Numbered from the stretch's first letter, positions 33,687-43,545 are shown. The stretch: DNA of 64,000 nt from Floridanema aerugineum (GCF_041929345.1 NZ_JBHFNQ010000219.1:1-64000), one strand, 5' to 3'. Made by a program: numbers and translations. The notes: generated from the letters alone by a model not told the origin.

Positions 33687-35801
33687 CTAATTAGTCTTAG
33701 CGATCTGATAAGGACTGGTTAATTTATCCAATTGTTTGGTTAACAAACTGAGGAATAAACCGACATCGGTAACAACGCCAACAGATTCGATCGATCCCCG
33801 ATCGCTTAACTTAGTCACAACAGCTGGGTTAATATCCACACAAACCATCTTCACTCCCGCAGGAGTCATATTACCCACACCGATCGAGTGCAACATGGAA
33901 GAAAGCATTAAAATCATGTCGGCACCTTGCAGCAATCTGGCATACTCTTCTTGTGCCTTAATCAGATCCATTTGGGTATCTGGTAACGGGCCATCATCGC
34001 GAATCGAACCAGCTAAACAGAAAGGTACATTGCTACGAACGCATTCGTACATTACACCATTTTGAATTACGCCATTTTCCACAGCTTTGGCGATACTTCC
34101 GTAACGGCGAATGGTGTTAATTACCTTTAGGTGGTGACGGTGCCCACCGCGAACAGCAACCCCTCGCTTCATATCTACACCTAACGAGGTTCCCATCATT
34201 GCTTGTTCGATGTCGTGAACTGCGATCGCATTTCCACCCAACAAAGCTTGCACATAACCTTCCCGAATCAACCGGGATAAGTGTTCCGCACCACCAGTAT
34301 GAATCACCACTGGCCCTGCTGTCACTACCACTTTACCGCCTTGATCGCGAATTTGCCGCAATTCCCAAGCGATTTGTTCCACAACTAATTCTACACGGCG
34401 TTCGCTGGAAACACCCGAACCCATAAAGCTAAATTCTTGAGTGTTTCTTTGTTCGCGAGACTCGGTTTTACGAATAGTGCGGATACCTTCCACGCCAACA
34501 ATTACATGATCGCCAATTTCTAAATCTCTGAGCAATTTACATTTAGCAACAGGCCCTTCGGTCGTAAAGTTTACTGCGATCGCGCCATCCATCCGCTGAT
34601 TTTGTACCTTCACCCATTCACAATGTACCCTTACTTCTGTTGGGTAAATTGTCGTAACGTAAAAGTCATCTGGCGCAACCCCTGGAATAGTTACAGCTTC
34701 CGTATTAACATCACAAATTTCTTGAGGCGGAGGTAATGCACCCAGATCGATCAACTGAGTCATTATCTCTTCCATAATCTCATGATCGGGAGCAGAGACT
34801 TTGACCTCAGCAGAAGAAGTACTTTGGCGCTGTTCTCCTAAATAGAAATTGAGAACTTGGAAACTGCCACCATTGTCTACAATTAAGTCTAAGGCACGAT
34901 TAATTAAACCAGAATCCAGCAAATGACCTTCCAGGCGAATAGTGCGACTTTCCACAGATACTAAACTGTGAACTTCCACTCTTACTGGTTCAGTAACGCG
35001 CAAGGTCAAGCATTTCGCTGCGCCACCAGCTTTTAAAAACTCAGTTAATGGTGTTTCTACTACTTGAAAACCACATTCTTTCAACCGTTGCTTTAAGCTG
35101 TCACTTACTTTATTCATCACTACCACGTCATCGACGTTGACAGCGTTACAAGCAAAATTAACTGCGTCTGCTTCTTCGATCGCAATGCGTTTTTCTGGCG
35201 CAACCCGCATTTCAATCAAGCGATTTGAATAAGAATCAAATGCTGGAGGATAGTAAAGTAAATAACCACCAGCTAACGGACAAAAGCAAGTATCTAAATG
35301 ATAGAATCGCTCATCAATTAAGCGCAAAGAAAGCACTTCAATATCTAGCCATTTTGCCAAATAAGGGTGAGAATCTAATTCCGAACGGAAACCATAACCC
35401 GCCCATAACCAACGACCTTCGCGATCGAGTAAAGCATCACCCGCGCCTTCAAAAGGTAAATCTTTTGGTAATTCGTAAACTGTGTAACCTTGGTCTTCAA
35501 ACCATTTTTTAAAATGCGGTTCTTCCCCTTGGCGTTCTTTATGATAAAAACGACTCAAAACGACAGTTTTACCTAATACTAAACCTGCGTTAGCGGTAAA
35601 TACCATATCGGGCCAACCTTTCTCCGGTTGAACCAAATCTACTAAAGCATGATCTTTGAGGACATGGTGCAGTTTTTGCCATTGTTCGACGGCGCGATCG
35701 CGAGAAGACTTGTGTATATTGCCCTCCATCCAAGGATTAATTACATAATCTACGTCGTAGTGGTCAGGAGGGCACATCAGGAAGCGAATCGGATCAGTCA
35801 T
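33687..35801 (-). CDS. agrE: Bifunctional arginine dihydrolase / ornithine cyclodeaminase
   Basis: 704 residues, the length of Anabaena AgrE (also called ArgZ). The N-terminal guanidine-modifying domain turns arginine into ornithine plus ammonia and CO2. The predicted catalytic Cys264 (GGAAKCLTLR) and His168 (FYHLDTCF) are present, as are FEGAGDALL and the early NPWM. The C-terminal half is the LOR/SDH-like domain with an NAD-binding region, which converts ornithine to proline. The enzyme mobilises nitrogen from arginine and cyanophycin. It has its own terminator. Confidence 0.92.
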   Translation of the reverse strand: MTDPIRFLMCPPDHYDVDYVINPWMEGNIHKSSRDRAVEQWQKLHHVLKDHALVDLVQPEKGWPDMVFTANAGLVLGKTVVLSRFYHKERQGEEPHFKKWFEDQGYTVYELPKDLPFEGAGDALLDREGRWLWAGYGFRSELDSHPYLAKWLDIEVLSLRLIDERFYHLDTCFCPLAGGYLLYYPPAFDSYSNRLIEMRVAPEKRIAIEEADAVNFACNAVNVDDVVVMNKVSDSLKQRLKECGFQVVETPLTEFLKAGGAAKCLTLRVTEPVRVEVHSLVSVESRTIRLEGHLLDSGLINRALDLIVDNGGSFQVLNFYLGEQRQSTSSAEVKVSAPDHEIMEEIMTQLIDLGALPPPQEICDVNTEAVTIPGVAPDDFYVTTIYPTEVRVHCEWVKVQNQRMDGAIAVNFTTEGPVAKCKLLRDLEIGDHVIVGVEGIRTIRKTESREQRNTQEFSFMGSGVSSERRVELVVEQIAWELRQIRDQGGKVVVTAGPVVIHTGGAEHLSRLIREGYVQALLGGNAIAVHDIEQAMMGTSLGVDMKRGVAVRGGHRHHLKVINTIRRYGSIAKAVENGVIQNGVMYECVRSNVPFCLAGSIRDDGPLPDTQMDLIKAQEEYARLLQGADMILMLSSMLHSIGVGNMTPAGVKMVCVDINPAVVTKLSDRGSIESVGVVTDVGLFLSLLTKQLDKLTSPYQIAKTN

Positions 35802-36099
35802 AATAAATCAGCTAGCTTAACTTTACGGCTTGGGTTTATATACATAAGCCGCCGTGAACCTACCCCTATAGTCAAAGTCTCAGGAATAGATGCGGGTCAT
35901 ACATATTAAAAGCCAAATCTCTATTTTAGAGTAGAAGGGTAGATAAAGAATAAATTTTTTCTCGCCATCTCAAGTTTAATTGCCCACAAAATGCCCAGAA
36001 TCACTAAGCAGAAGTAGCAAAAGAAAACCGAATCATTTGTTACAGAATTTAACTAAACGATAAAATATTTTATTTAATCACAGCTTGGCGTGCGATTCC

Positions 36100-36777
36100 T
36101 CACTTTTTAATTGGGCGAAACTGCATTAAAGCAGAAGGCCAAGAAGCTTTTGCTAATAGAGGTTTTAATTCTGTAGCAACGCGAGTGGCTAATAATTTAT
36201 GACCCTCAACATTGGGATGAATAAAATCCTCTTGGCGATAACGTGGATTATCCAAAATGCCTTTTAAAGATTCGGGAATTAAATAAGCATTAGTTTCCTT
36301 AGCTACCCGCTGATAAAGGGTTTTGTACTCATCAGTAAATAAACCTAAGTTCATACCCAAAAGTACAACAATTGCTGACTTTTCTTGAATTGAGGTAACA
36401 ATTTGCCGTAAGTTTTTTTCCGTCTCCGACTTAGGAAATTTCCTTAAAAAATCATTACCACCAAGTTCCACAATTACTAACCAAGGTTCAGCAGCAATTA
36501 CATCAGTTTGTAAGCGTTTTAATCCCATGTCTGTGGTATCACCACTCACGCCACGATTAATAATTGGTAAACCTAATTCCTGACTCAAAACACTAGGAAA
36601 AGCTTCTTTTTCTTCTACTCCATAACCTGAAGCAATGCTATCTCCTAAAACTATAACTTGTTTACCTGCACCTGCTTTCAGATTTTTGACAGAATCAATA
36701 TAGTTGCTGCAACTAGTAAAAACTAACAACGAACAAAGCATCAAGATAAAGAAATTTAACCAGCGATATTTTTTCAT
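36100..36777 (-). CDS. GDSL/SGNH-family esterase lipoprotein (TesA-like)
   Basis: 225 residues. Signal sequence ending in a lipobox (VFTSC) suggests a membrane-anchored periplasmic enzyme. SGNH blocks are all present: block I VLGDSIASGYG (nucleophile Ser), block II Gly in RGVSGDTT, block III GGND, block V DFIHPN. It resembles TesA arylesterase/lysophospholipase; actual substrate unknown. Confidence 0.85.
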   Translation of the reverse strand: MKKYRWLNFFILMLCSLLVFTSCSNYIDSVKNLKAGAGKQVIVLGDSIASGYGVEEKEAFPSVLSQELGLPIINRGVSGDTTDMGLKRLQTDVIAAEPWLVIVELGGNDFLRKFPKSETEKNLRQIVTSIQEKSAIVVLLGMNLGLFTDEYKTLYQRVAKETNAYLIPESLKGILDNPRYRQEDFIHPNVEGHKLLATRVATELKPLLAKASWPSALMQFRPIKK

Positions 36778-37117
36778 ATTGAATAAAGCGATCGCTACTA
36801 TTACATCAATCTCATTTTCTCATCAATTATTAACAAAATCAAACACAGCTTAACCGGAGTCTTGCAGAATAAAAATTACTAGATATCTCCAAACAAGTAG
36901 AGACGTTGTATACAAAGTCTCTACCAGGATTCCAGGTAGGGCACCTTTAATTTCTGGAAATGCCTAATATAAAAATAGTACTTTCCTTTTCCTGTAATTG
37001 ACAGAATCAGTTAGATTAGTTGGATAGTAGCTTTTATCAGCATCCCAGTATAAAACTATTGATGTGATGTTGGAAAATGCACTATTCGGCAAGTTCTCCA
37101 AAATCTAATATACAGCT
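36778..37117. other. Divergent intergenic region with a small palindrome
   Basis: 340 bp. It contains a 28-bp palindrome GTAGAGACGTTGTA/TACAAAGTCTCTAC (36897-36924, one mismatch), a type of repeat common between cyanobacterial genes. Promoters for both flanking genes must be here; none is clear. Confidence 0.55.
36897..36924. repeat. 28-bp palindrome GTAGAGACGTTGTA
   Basis: Two 14-bp halves with a single mismatch and no loop. Confidence 0.7.
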
Positions 37118-38359
37118 ATGTCTGAGAATGTGATTACAATGGTGTTTACTGACTTGGTAAGCTCAACAGCGATTAAGCTGAAGCTACCAGGGAAAGACAT
37201 CAGCGAAAATAACCGCATATATCGGGACACAATTTTATTACCTCATCGCCATCGCGTCGAAAGCAGTATTGCTGCTTATGGAGGTCGCAAGGTAGAAACT
37301 ATTGGTGATGCTTTTTTCCTGGTCTTTGCTAATCCTGTGGAAGCTGTACAGTGGGCTAGTATTATTCAAATCAGCCACATTAATGAGCCAATACCAACAC
37401 CATTGGGGCCCCTACAAGTTACGATCGGAATGCACACGGGAAGTCCTTTGGCTGATGATGAACGCTTTATTGGACATGAAGTAGATTATGCGGCGCGAGT
37501 GGCTGCACTTGCTAGTGCTGGACAAATCTTGCTTTCTGAAGCAACAGAAGTGTTGGTACGCCTTTCTCGCAGCACAAATTTGGTGACGCATAGACATAGC
37601 GATCGCAACTTAAAAGGCATAGGATCTGTACCTATATTTGAAGTTCTCTACAACAATAAACAACCACAACCACTTAAGGATGCTTCCCCACCAAAGGAAA
37701 TCACAAATATCCCAGAAACAGCTGCAATTAATCAAGTTATGGTGACACCGAATCTGGGATCTACCGACACTCAAACACCCGCGCCTAAGTTAACCATATC
37801 GACAAATGTTCAAAAACAGCTAGAATCAATTTTAATCCAGAGAATTGGGCCAATGGCTAAATTCGCGATCGAACAAGCCCTAGAACAAGTAATTACCCGT
37901 GAGGATTTATTAAAAGCTTTAGTAATTATTGTCCCAGAACAATTGCAAGAGCAATTTCATCAAGAAGCCAAAAACATCCTAGAACTAGCTCAAGATTTGC
38001 CAGTCAGCACACAAACTCAAGCTACATCACCAGTTGCCAATCCTCAGACCACCGTTCCAGAAACTATACCGCCAGCAACAATTGAGTCAAGTTTTGTAGA
38101 ATTTTGCCAAATAGAATTAGCCAAATTAATTGGCCCTATGGCTAACTTGATTATTAAACAAACTATCTCTTCTAATCCAAAACTAAATCAGTACGAACTG
38201 GTTGATACTTTAGCTGCCAAAATTCCTAATTCACATGAATCTCAAGAGTTTCGTCAGATTGTCACGTCTAAAATGAATCACGATCCAAAACCTGATAACT
38301 CTGAAGATAAATCCTTTTTTCTAGCTTCGGCTCTCCACTTAGTATCTTATCATACTTGA
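37118..38359 (+). CDS. Class III nucleotidyl cyclase with duplicated C-terminal module
   Basis: 413 residues, no membrane segment. The N-terminal ~180 residues are a class III cyclase domain with both metal-binding Asp (D12 in VFTDLVSS, D64 in TIGDAFF). The transition-state motif reads VDYAAR (D123, R127) where an Asn is usual. A Pro-rich linker is followed by two copies of a ~50-residue helical module (IGPMAKFAIEQAL from 243 and IGPMANLIIKQTI from 338). It would make cAMP, or act as a nucleotide-binding regulator if the Asp substitution lowers activity. Next to a DUF3365-HAMP protein. Confidence 0.8.
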   Translation: MSENVITMVFTDLVSSTAIKLKLPGKDISENNRIYRDTILLPHRHRVESSIAAYGGRKVETIGDAFFLVFANPVEAVQWASIIQISHINEPIPTPLGPLQVTIGMHTGSPLADDERFIGHEVDYAARVAALASAGQILLSEATEVLVRLSRSTNLVTHRHSDRNLKGIGSVPIFEVLYNNKQPQPLKDASPPKEITNIPETAAINQVMVTPNLGSTDTQTPAPKLTISTNVQKQLESILIQRIGPMAKFAIEQALEQVITREDLLKALVIIVPEQLQEQFHQEAKNILELAQDLPVSTQTQATSPVANPQTTVPETIPPATIESSFVEFCQIELAKLIGPMANLIIKQTISSNPKLNQYELVDTLAAKIPNSHESQEFRQIVTSKMNHDPKPDNSEDKSFFLASALHLVSYHT

Positions 38360-38382
38360 AATAGCTAGATTTTAGTTTGGTT

Positions 38383-39282
38383 TCAGTTACGACGTTGCAG
38401 CATATCCATAGCCATTGAAAGGCTAATTTTCATTCTATTAAATGCTATAGCCAGCATCCCTATTTCATCATTAGAACTATGTTCAAATTCAGCTTCCATA
38501 TTGCCAGTGCTGACTTCATTTGCCACTTTAACTATACGTTTTATGGGGTAAACTACTGCTTTTTTCAGTAAAATATTAGTAATTAAAATTGCTATAGCAA
38601 AGGCAGTTAATACCACAGCCATTACTATTAAAAAAGAACGCTGAGCAGCTTGTTGAATATGACTAGCTGGTACGGACATTACCTGCGCTCCTACTATTTC
38701 GTTTAACTTCCAACCAAAGCCATTTTTACTGCCGTAAGTGGCTAAAAGACTCTTGGGTGCTGCTTCTGGAGTACTATGACAGACTAAACAACTTGCTTCG
38801 GAAATAATCAAAGGTTTGGCGATATAATACAAATTTTCATTTCCTATTTGACGATAACCTCTCAATTCATTCAAGCTCTTATTTTTACGTAAACTTTCAA
38901 TTAACTTAGTTTCAAAAGTATCAGCTTTATCTCGTAAGTTAGTAGGATTGAGAGTTGCTTCCTTATAAAATAAACTTGTATACTTATTACTTGTACGTAG
39001 ATTTTCAAATACTTCTCTAGCAGAATAGCCTGGTACTGTTTGGGGGATAAACTGCGGATCTGTATCTAATCTTGCTGCTAATAGAGGATTAACTTGCTTA
39101 TCTGTATAACTTCGCACTGCAATCATTGTTTGCATCAGCATTTCTGCTTGGGTAGTTACTTCATTTTCTGCATTTCGATTTAAAATAGCAGAAAGAGCTA
39201 AACCGCTTAACAAGACCCCAATCATAAACACTATGGTTAAGACTAAGGTAAATTTCTTATTTAAATCAATGTTTCTTAACAT
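38383..39282 (-). CDS. DUF3365 (Tll0287-like) heme-motif sensor with HAMP domain
   Basis: 299 residues: membrane segment 11-33, extracytoplasmic DUF3365 domain with a CLVCHS heme-binding motif (C165, C168, H169), second membrane segment about 218-240, and a C-terminal HAMP domain (VYPIKRIVKVANEVSTGN... IGMLAIAFNRM). It ends after HAMP and has no output domain, so it must signal to a separate protein. The Tll0287 structure has a PAS-like fold with c-type heme, suggesting redox or gas sensing. Confidence 0.85.
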   Translation of the reverse strand: MLRNIDLNKKFTLVLTIVFMIGVLLSGLALSAILNRNAENEVTTQAEMLMQTMIAVRSYTDKQVNPLLAARLDTDPQFIPQTVPGYSAREVFENLRTSNKYTSLFYKEATLNPTNLRDKADTFETKLIESLRKNKSLNELRGYRQIGNENLYYIAKPLIISEASCLVCHSTPEAAPKSLLATYGSKNGFGWKLNEIVGAQVMSVPASHIQQAAQRSFLIVMAVVLTAFAIAILITNILLKKAVVYPIKRIVKVANEVSTGNMEAEFEHSSNDEIGMLAIAFNRMKISLSMAMDMLQRRN

Positions 39283-39392
39283 TGGAGGTTTTTCTTTATT
39301 TGAAATAAGAATTAACTAAAATTCTATCTTAGTTTAGATGCAAAGGTAATCTATCGTTAGGATAATTTAGTTGAAGATATCCTGATAAATCT

Positions 39393-40259
39393 ATGCTTTC
39401 ACGTCGTTTTCTGTTAGTGCAAATTTTATTGTCCCTAGCAAGTTGTGCTGTTTTTAGAACTAACTCAGGAAGAGAGTTAACTAAATTAACTATTGGAATA
39501 GTTTCTTATGGAGAAGGAGTGCGTTCTATTGAAGAATACGGTAGGTTTGTAGATTATTTACAGAAGCAGACGAATACATTAATTGAATTAGAACCTGCTT
39601 ACAATGAAATCAAGGCGATCGAACAAATCAAGCGACAAGCTTGGGATTTAGTATTTGCTTCTCCGGGATTAGCTGCGATCGCAATTTCCCAAGCAAATTA
39701 CATACCCTTGTTTCCACTACAAGGAAAGAACAGGTATAACACTTTGCGAGCGGTATTTATAGTACTGAAGCAAAGTCCGATGCAAAAATTAGCAGATTTA
39801 GCTCAACAGAAAATAGCCTTGGGTCAGCCTGGATCTGCCACTAATTATTACATACCTTTATACGATCTTTATGGCGCAGTCTTAGCGGAAATAATTTTAG
39901 CACCAACACCCCAAGACATTTTAGAATATATCTCTAAAGGAGAAGTTGCAGCTGGGGCTTTATCGGAAGAAGAATTTAATACTTATCGCTCCCAATTTAA
40001 GCCAACAGAATTTCGGATTATTTACATTAGCCGTCAAATTCCTATAGGAGCAGTTTTGATTAATCCTAAAGTGAAAGCTAATCAAAAGCAAAAAATTAAA
40101 CAGGCTATGACCGAAATTTCTTCTGAACTAGCACAAGATACAGGTTATATTCCTAATATTCCACCGTCTGATTACACAATATTAATCAACATGATTAACA
40201 GGGTAAAATCTATAGAAGCTCATATTAGAGAAAAGCCTGCACGGTTATTTTCCATGTAA
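39393..40259 (+). CDS. PhnD-like periplasmic binding lipoprotein
   Basis: 288 residues. Lipobox LASC at Cys18. The body is a PBP2/PhnD-type solute-binding fold (LTIGIVSYGEG, WDLVFASPGLAAIA, ALGQPGSATNYYIPLYDLY). No ABC permease or ATPase is next to it. Its gene diverges from the DUF3365-HAMP gene (110-bp gap), so it may present a ligand to the sensor and not feed a transporter (inference). Confidence 0.8.
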   Translation: MLSRRFLLVQILLSLASCAVFRTNSGRELTKLTIGIVSYGEGVRSIEEYGRFVDYLQKQTNTLIELEPAYNEIKAIEQIKRQAWDLVFASPGLAAIAISQANYIPLFPLQGKNRYNTLRAVFIVLKQSPMQKLADLAQQKIALGQPGSATNYYIPLYDLYGAVLAEIILAPTPQDILEYISKGEVAAGALSEEEFNTYRSQFKPTEFRIIYISRQIPIGAVLINPKVKANQKQKIKQAMTEISSELAQDTGYIPNIPPSDYTILINMINRVKSIEAHIREKPARLFSM

Positions 40260-40298
40260 GTAGATGTTAGGTAAAATCTGCGAATAAAGCAATTTTAC

Positions 40299-40923
40299 TT
40301 AATTACCTAATCCGCAGTTTGGAAAAACAATTACCGAATTATCAAAACTTACAAACGCCAGAAATTTACCTTTAAACCATCTTTCGGATGCGGTGTTGGT
40401 ATTCTTAACCAATTCCAAATTTTGCTCAGGTAAAAGTTCCCAATTATAATCTCGAACTAAATATACAGCAAACACTTTCATCACCAATTGAGCAAAAACT
40501 TTACCCAAACATTCGCGCATTCCGCCGCCAAAATGTACATAACTAAAAGGTTTTTTATCCTCACTTCTCTCAGGAGAAAACCGCTCAGGGTCAAACTTTT
40601 CCGGTTGATAATAAATCGACTCATCAGCGTGAGTTCTACCTATTTGGTAAAGAATGCGGCCCCAAAAGAATTTTTGTACTTGGGGGCCAAATAACAGCAA
40701 AATATTGATTATTGGTGAGAATAAAACGGTTTGCCTCGGCTCCCACGATCGCAATTGAATCAGCACCAAAGATCCGGGTTTTAAAAATAGAACCGTATTT
40801 CTTTTGCCGCTTTTCCATGAAATCTGGATCGCGAAGAAACTCAACTGTTTCTCCAATCAAAGGCAAACCAAAATTTCCGGGTGGCAAAGGCAGTGTCCGA
40901 GAATTACCAGTTGTAGTAGTCAT
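40299..40923 (-). pseudogene. Cytochrome P450 (CYP120-like) with large internal deletion
   Basis: The first ~87 codons from the ATG at 40923 encode a P450 N-terminus (LPLPPGNFGLPLIGETVEFL ... TKILLGP). A +1 shifted frame from about 40663 to 40299 encodes the P450 C-terminus (YQIGRTHADESIYYQPEKFDPERF, then heme ligand motif FGGGMRECLG, cut here to landmarks). Compared with ~440-residue CYP120-type retinoid hydroxylases about 250 internal residues are gone, including the I-helix and ExxR region. The join is out of frame. It cannot make an active enzyme. Confidence 0.85.
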
Positions 40924-41007
40924 CGTTGGTTATTCCAGGGAAAATAGATATAGAGTGTAGATATTTCAAATTGTAAACTCTTTGCCAATTTCCAACTGAT
41001 AATTCTC

Positions 41008-41862
41008 CTAAACTACTTTTAAAATCATTCCTTCTTTAGCTAATACAGCATTAGGAGAGGCAGCCAGGATTTTTTCTTCGAGGCGATCGAGAAACTCATC
41101 GCTATGAACAGGTTCGTGATGAAATTTTACAAACCTTTTGACTCCAGCCGCTTCGCATACTTTTACCCCTTCTTCCCAGGTTGAGTGACCCCAGCCAACT
41201 TTAGGAGATTTGGGATTATGATATTCCTCATCGGTATACATAGAATCGTAAATTAACAGGTCTGCATTATTAGCTAATTGCAGCACGCTTTCATCTATAT
41301 GGTCTGGATAATGTTCTGTATCCGTGCAGTAAAATACCGAATGTCCTTGCCAGGTGACGCGATAACCCATTGCGCCATTTGGATGATTTAGGGGGCCTGT
41401 TTCAATGATGATATCGTCTATTTTAAATTTGTCCCCGCAAGAAATATGACAAAATTCTATATTCGCCTGCATTCCTTTAATAGGAACTGGAGAATTGGGG
41501 TGAAGCACTCGCTCCATAAAATGTTGTTCTAAAGAGCCATTTTGATCGGGAACCGCGCCATAAATTTGAAAATGATTACCCTCAACAAAAGCTGGGATAA
41601 ACATTGGTACGCCTTGAATATGATCCCAATGGTAATGGGTAAAGAACATATAGGCTTCTACGGGCATAGTTTTGAGTAGTTCTCTACCCAAAACGTGCAA
41701 GCCGCTACCGCCATCGAAAATTAGGCGTTTGCCGCCAATTCGCATTTCGATACAGGAGGTGTTGCCTCCGTAACGCGCAGTTTGGTTTCCAGGGGTGGGG
41801 ATACTACCTCGGACACCCCAGAATTGAACTAAAAATTCGTCAGAAGAATGGCTATTTTCCAT
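41008..41862 (-). CDS. Metallo-beta-lactamase-fold hydrolase
   Basis: 284 residues. Metal-binding motif THYHWDH with further ligands in CTDTEHYPDH and KFHHEP. The N-terminus VQFWGVRGSIPTPG is typical of a soluble MBL subfamily near phosphodiesterases and PqqB-like proteins. Substrate unknown. Its start overlaps the aroC stop by 11 bp, so they are co-transcribed. Confidence 0.85.
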   Translation of the reverse strand: MENSHSSDEFLVQFWGVRGSIPTPGNQTARYGGNTSCIEMRIGGKRLIFDGGSGLHVLGRELLKTMPVEAYMFFTHYHWDHIQGVPMFIPAFVEGNHFQIYGAVPDQNGSLEQHFMERVLHPNSPVPIKGMQANIEFCHISCGDKFKIDDIIIETGPLNHPNGAMGYRVTWQGHSVFYCTDTEHYPDHIDESVLQLANNADLLIYDSMYTDEEYHNPKSPKVGWGHSTWEEGVKVCEAAGVKRFVKFHHEPVHSDEFLDRLEEKILAASPNAVLAKEGMILKVV

Positions 41863-42964
41863 GTGCTACTTCAAATTTCAAGGTGCCACATTGCCCCTGT
41901 TGCCGCAAAAGGTGATCGCACAACACTAAGGCAACCATTGCTTCTACCATAGGCACTGCTCTAGGTAGTACGCAAGGGTCATGTCTTCCTTTGGCTGCCA
42001 AGGTGGTTGCTTCTCCTTCACGGGTTACAGTACGCTGTTCTTTTCGGATCGTAGCAGTTGGTTTAAAGGCTACTCGGATGATGATATTTTCACCGTTGGA
42101 AATGCCACCCTGGATACCGCCCGATCGGTTGGTAACGGTTCGGATGTGACCTTCCGCGTCAGTATAAAATTCGTCGTTGTGTTCGCTGCCTGTTAGTAAA
42201 GTACCAGCAAAGCCGGAACCAATTTCAAATCCTTTACTGGCGGGTAAGGACATCACACCTTTTGCTAAGTCTGCTTCTAGTTTATCGAATACTGGCTCAC
42301 CTAATCCGGGAGGAATGTTGCGAGCCACACATTCTACTACCCCACCGATCGAGTCGCCTTGCCGTCTGACTTCCTCGATTAGTTCAATCATCCGATCTGC
42401 ACACTCTAAGTCGGGACAGCGAACGATGTTACTTTCTACTTGTTCCATCGTCACTGTGTTGGGGTCAACGACTCCTTCGAGGTCTTTGATGCGTTTAACG
42501 TAACCGATAATCTCTGTCTTAGCGATTTGTTTCAGGATTTTTTTAGCGATCGCACCCGCTGCCACTCTCCCGATTGTCTCTCGCGCCGACGATCGCCCCC
42601 CGCCTTGCCAGTTGCGAATCCCATACTTCGCGTCGTAAGTCGCATCAGCATGGGATGGACGATACTTTACCGCCATTTCATCATAATCTTGGGGTCGAGT
42701 ATCTTGATTTTTCACCAAAATTGTGATAGATGTTCCTAATGTTTTACCTTCAAAAACACCGGAAAGAATTTCGCAGCTGTCGGCTTCTTTACGGGGTGTG
42801 GTAATCTTACTCTGTCCAGGTCGTCTTCTGTCTAATTCTTGTTGAATTTCAGCCGGAGTTATTTCTAGTAGTGGCGGACAACCGTCAATGACTACTCCGA
42901 CTCCGCCGCCATGAGATTCACCAAATGTGGTAATGCGAAATAAATGTCCGAAAATGTTACCCAT
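41852..42964 (-). CDS. aroC: Chorismate synthase
   Basis: 370 residues. It converts EPSP to chorismate with reduced FMN, the last step of the shikimate pathway. Signatures: GHLFRITTFGESHGGGVGVVIDG at the start, RPGQSKITTPRKE, GGRSSARETIGRVAAGA and GGIQGGISNGENI. Full length, with no anomalies. The MBL-fold gene follows in the same operon. Confidence 0.97.
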   Translation of the reverse strand: MGNIFGHLFRITTFGESHGGGVGVVIDGCPPLLEITPAEIQQELDRRRPGQSKITTPRKEADSCEILSGVFEGKTLGTSITILVKNQDTRPQDYDEMAVKYRPSHADATYDAKYGIRNWQGGGRSSARETIGRVAAGAIAKKILKQIAKTEIIGYVKRIKDLEGVVDPNTVTMEQVESNIVRCPDLECADRMIELIEEVRRQGDSIGGVVECVARNIPPGLGEPVFDKLEADLAKGVMSLPASKGFEIGSGFAGTLLTGSEHNDEFYTDAEGHIRTVTNRSGGIQGGISNGENIIIRVAFKPTATIRKEQRTVTREGEATTLAAKGRHDPCVLPRAVPMVEAMVALVLCDHLLRQQGQCGTLKFEVAHGK

Positions 42965-43434
42965 GATGTTGTTGAGGATGCCGAAAACTTTGATTTTATC
43001 AGCGATTGGTGTTTGGGGTTGCAGGCTGGGTAGCTGAACTTAAATAAATTTTAGCTAACTGCTTTCAAGACAGAGGGCAAATCAGGAAAAAATCTTCTCT
43101 CAATTATTGATCTGTGGAAAATAGGCGTTAATATTGATGATGTTAGTTTGTGTTTGTTTTGTCTGCTACAGGTGCATTGACTTAGTTTGATAGACTGTAT
43201 TTTGGTTTCCTGACAAGATTTCCACAAATATTGCTTATGGTAGTTTTGCATTATACTTCCAGAGGTGATAATAGCCGATAAGATAGCAAAAGCTTAAGAC
43301 TTAACCGGGAAACTACCAAGAAAAACGCTCTCGATCCTCCCTTGCTTTAGCGGGAGGGTGAAAGCGAACACCTGTTTGATAAAACGATGCTATCTGTGTA
43401 ATTAATAATGGCACAGATGGCAAAGTGGTAGATT
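42965..43434. other. Long divergent intergenic region
   Basis: 470 bp between aroC and a short ORF at 43435. A hairpin CCTCCC...GGGAGG with a TTTA loop lies at 43336-43357 in a purine-rich context (gctctcgatcc...gtgaaagcgaac). It could be a structured leader, but I recognise no RNA family. The 66-codon minus frame at 43051-43251 has no protein features. Confidence 0.5.
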
Positions 43435-43545
43435 GTGAAACAAAACAAACAATTACTCGAACAATGGAAGATTTATGCTAACCTTTGGCGAGTACAGTCT
43501 GAGTTGAAATTTGAATTAACATTGGCAACGACAGAACGCAAGTAA
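43435..43545 (+). CDS. Possible 36-residue small protein
   Basis: A GTG-initiated frame encodes a compact peptide rich in Gln, Trp, Leu and Glu (KQNKQLLEQWKIYANLWRVQ, then SELKFELTLATTERK). It stops 2 bp before the next start, an arrangement typical of translational coupling. No clear ribosome-binding site. It may be a leader peptide or a real small helical protein; evidence is limited to composition and position. Confidence 0.35.
   Translation: MKQNKQLLEQWKIYANLWRVQSELKFELTLATTERK

Noticed and set aside
40267..40310. TTAGGTAA/TTACCTAA hairpin between the PhnD-like gene and the P450 remnant as a bidirectional terminator.
   Set aside because: The stem is only 8 AT-rich pairs with a 28-nt loop and no T-run; too weak to call.
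43051..43251. 66-codon minus-strand open frame upstream of aroC.
   Set aside because: It has no domain, signal peptide or conserved look, and lies in a promoter region.
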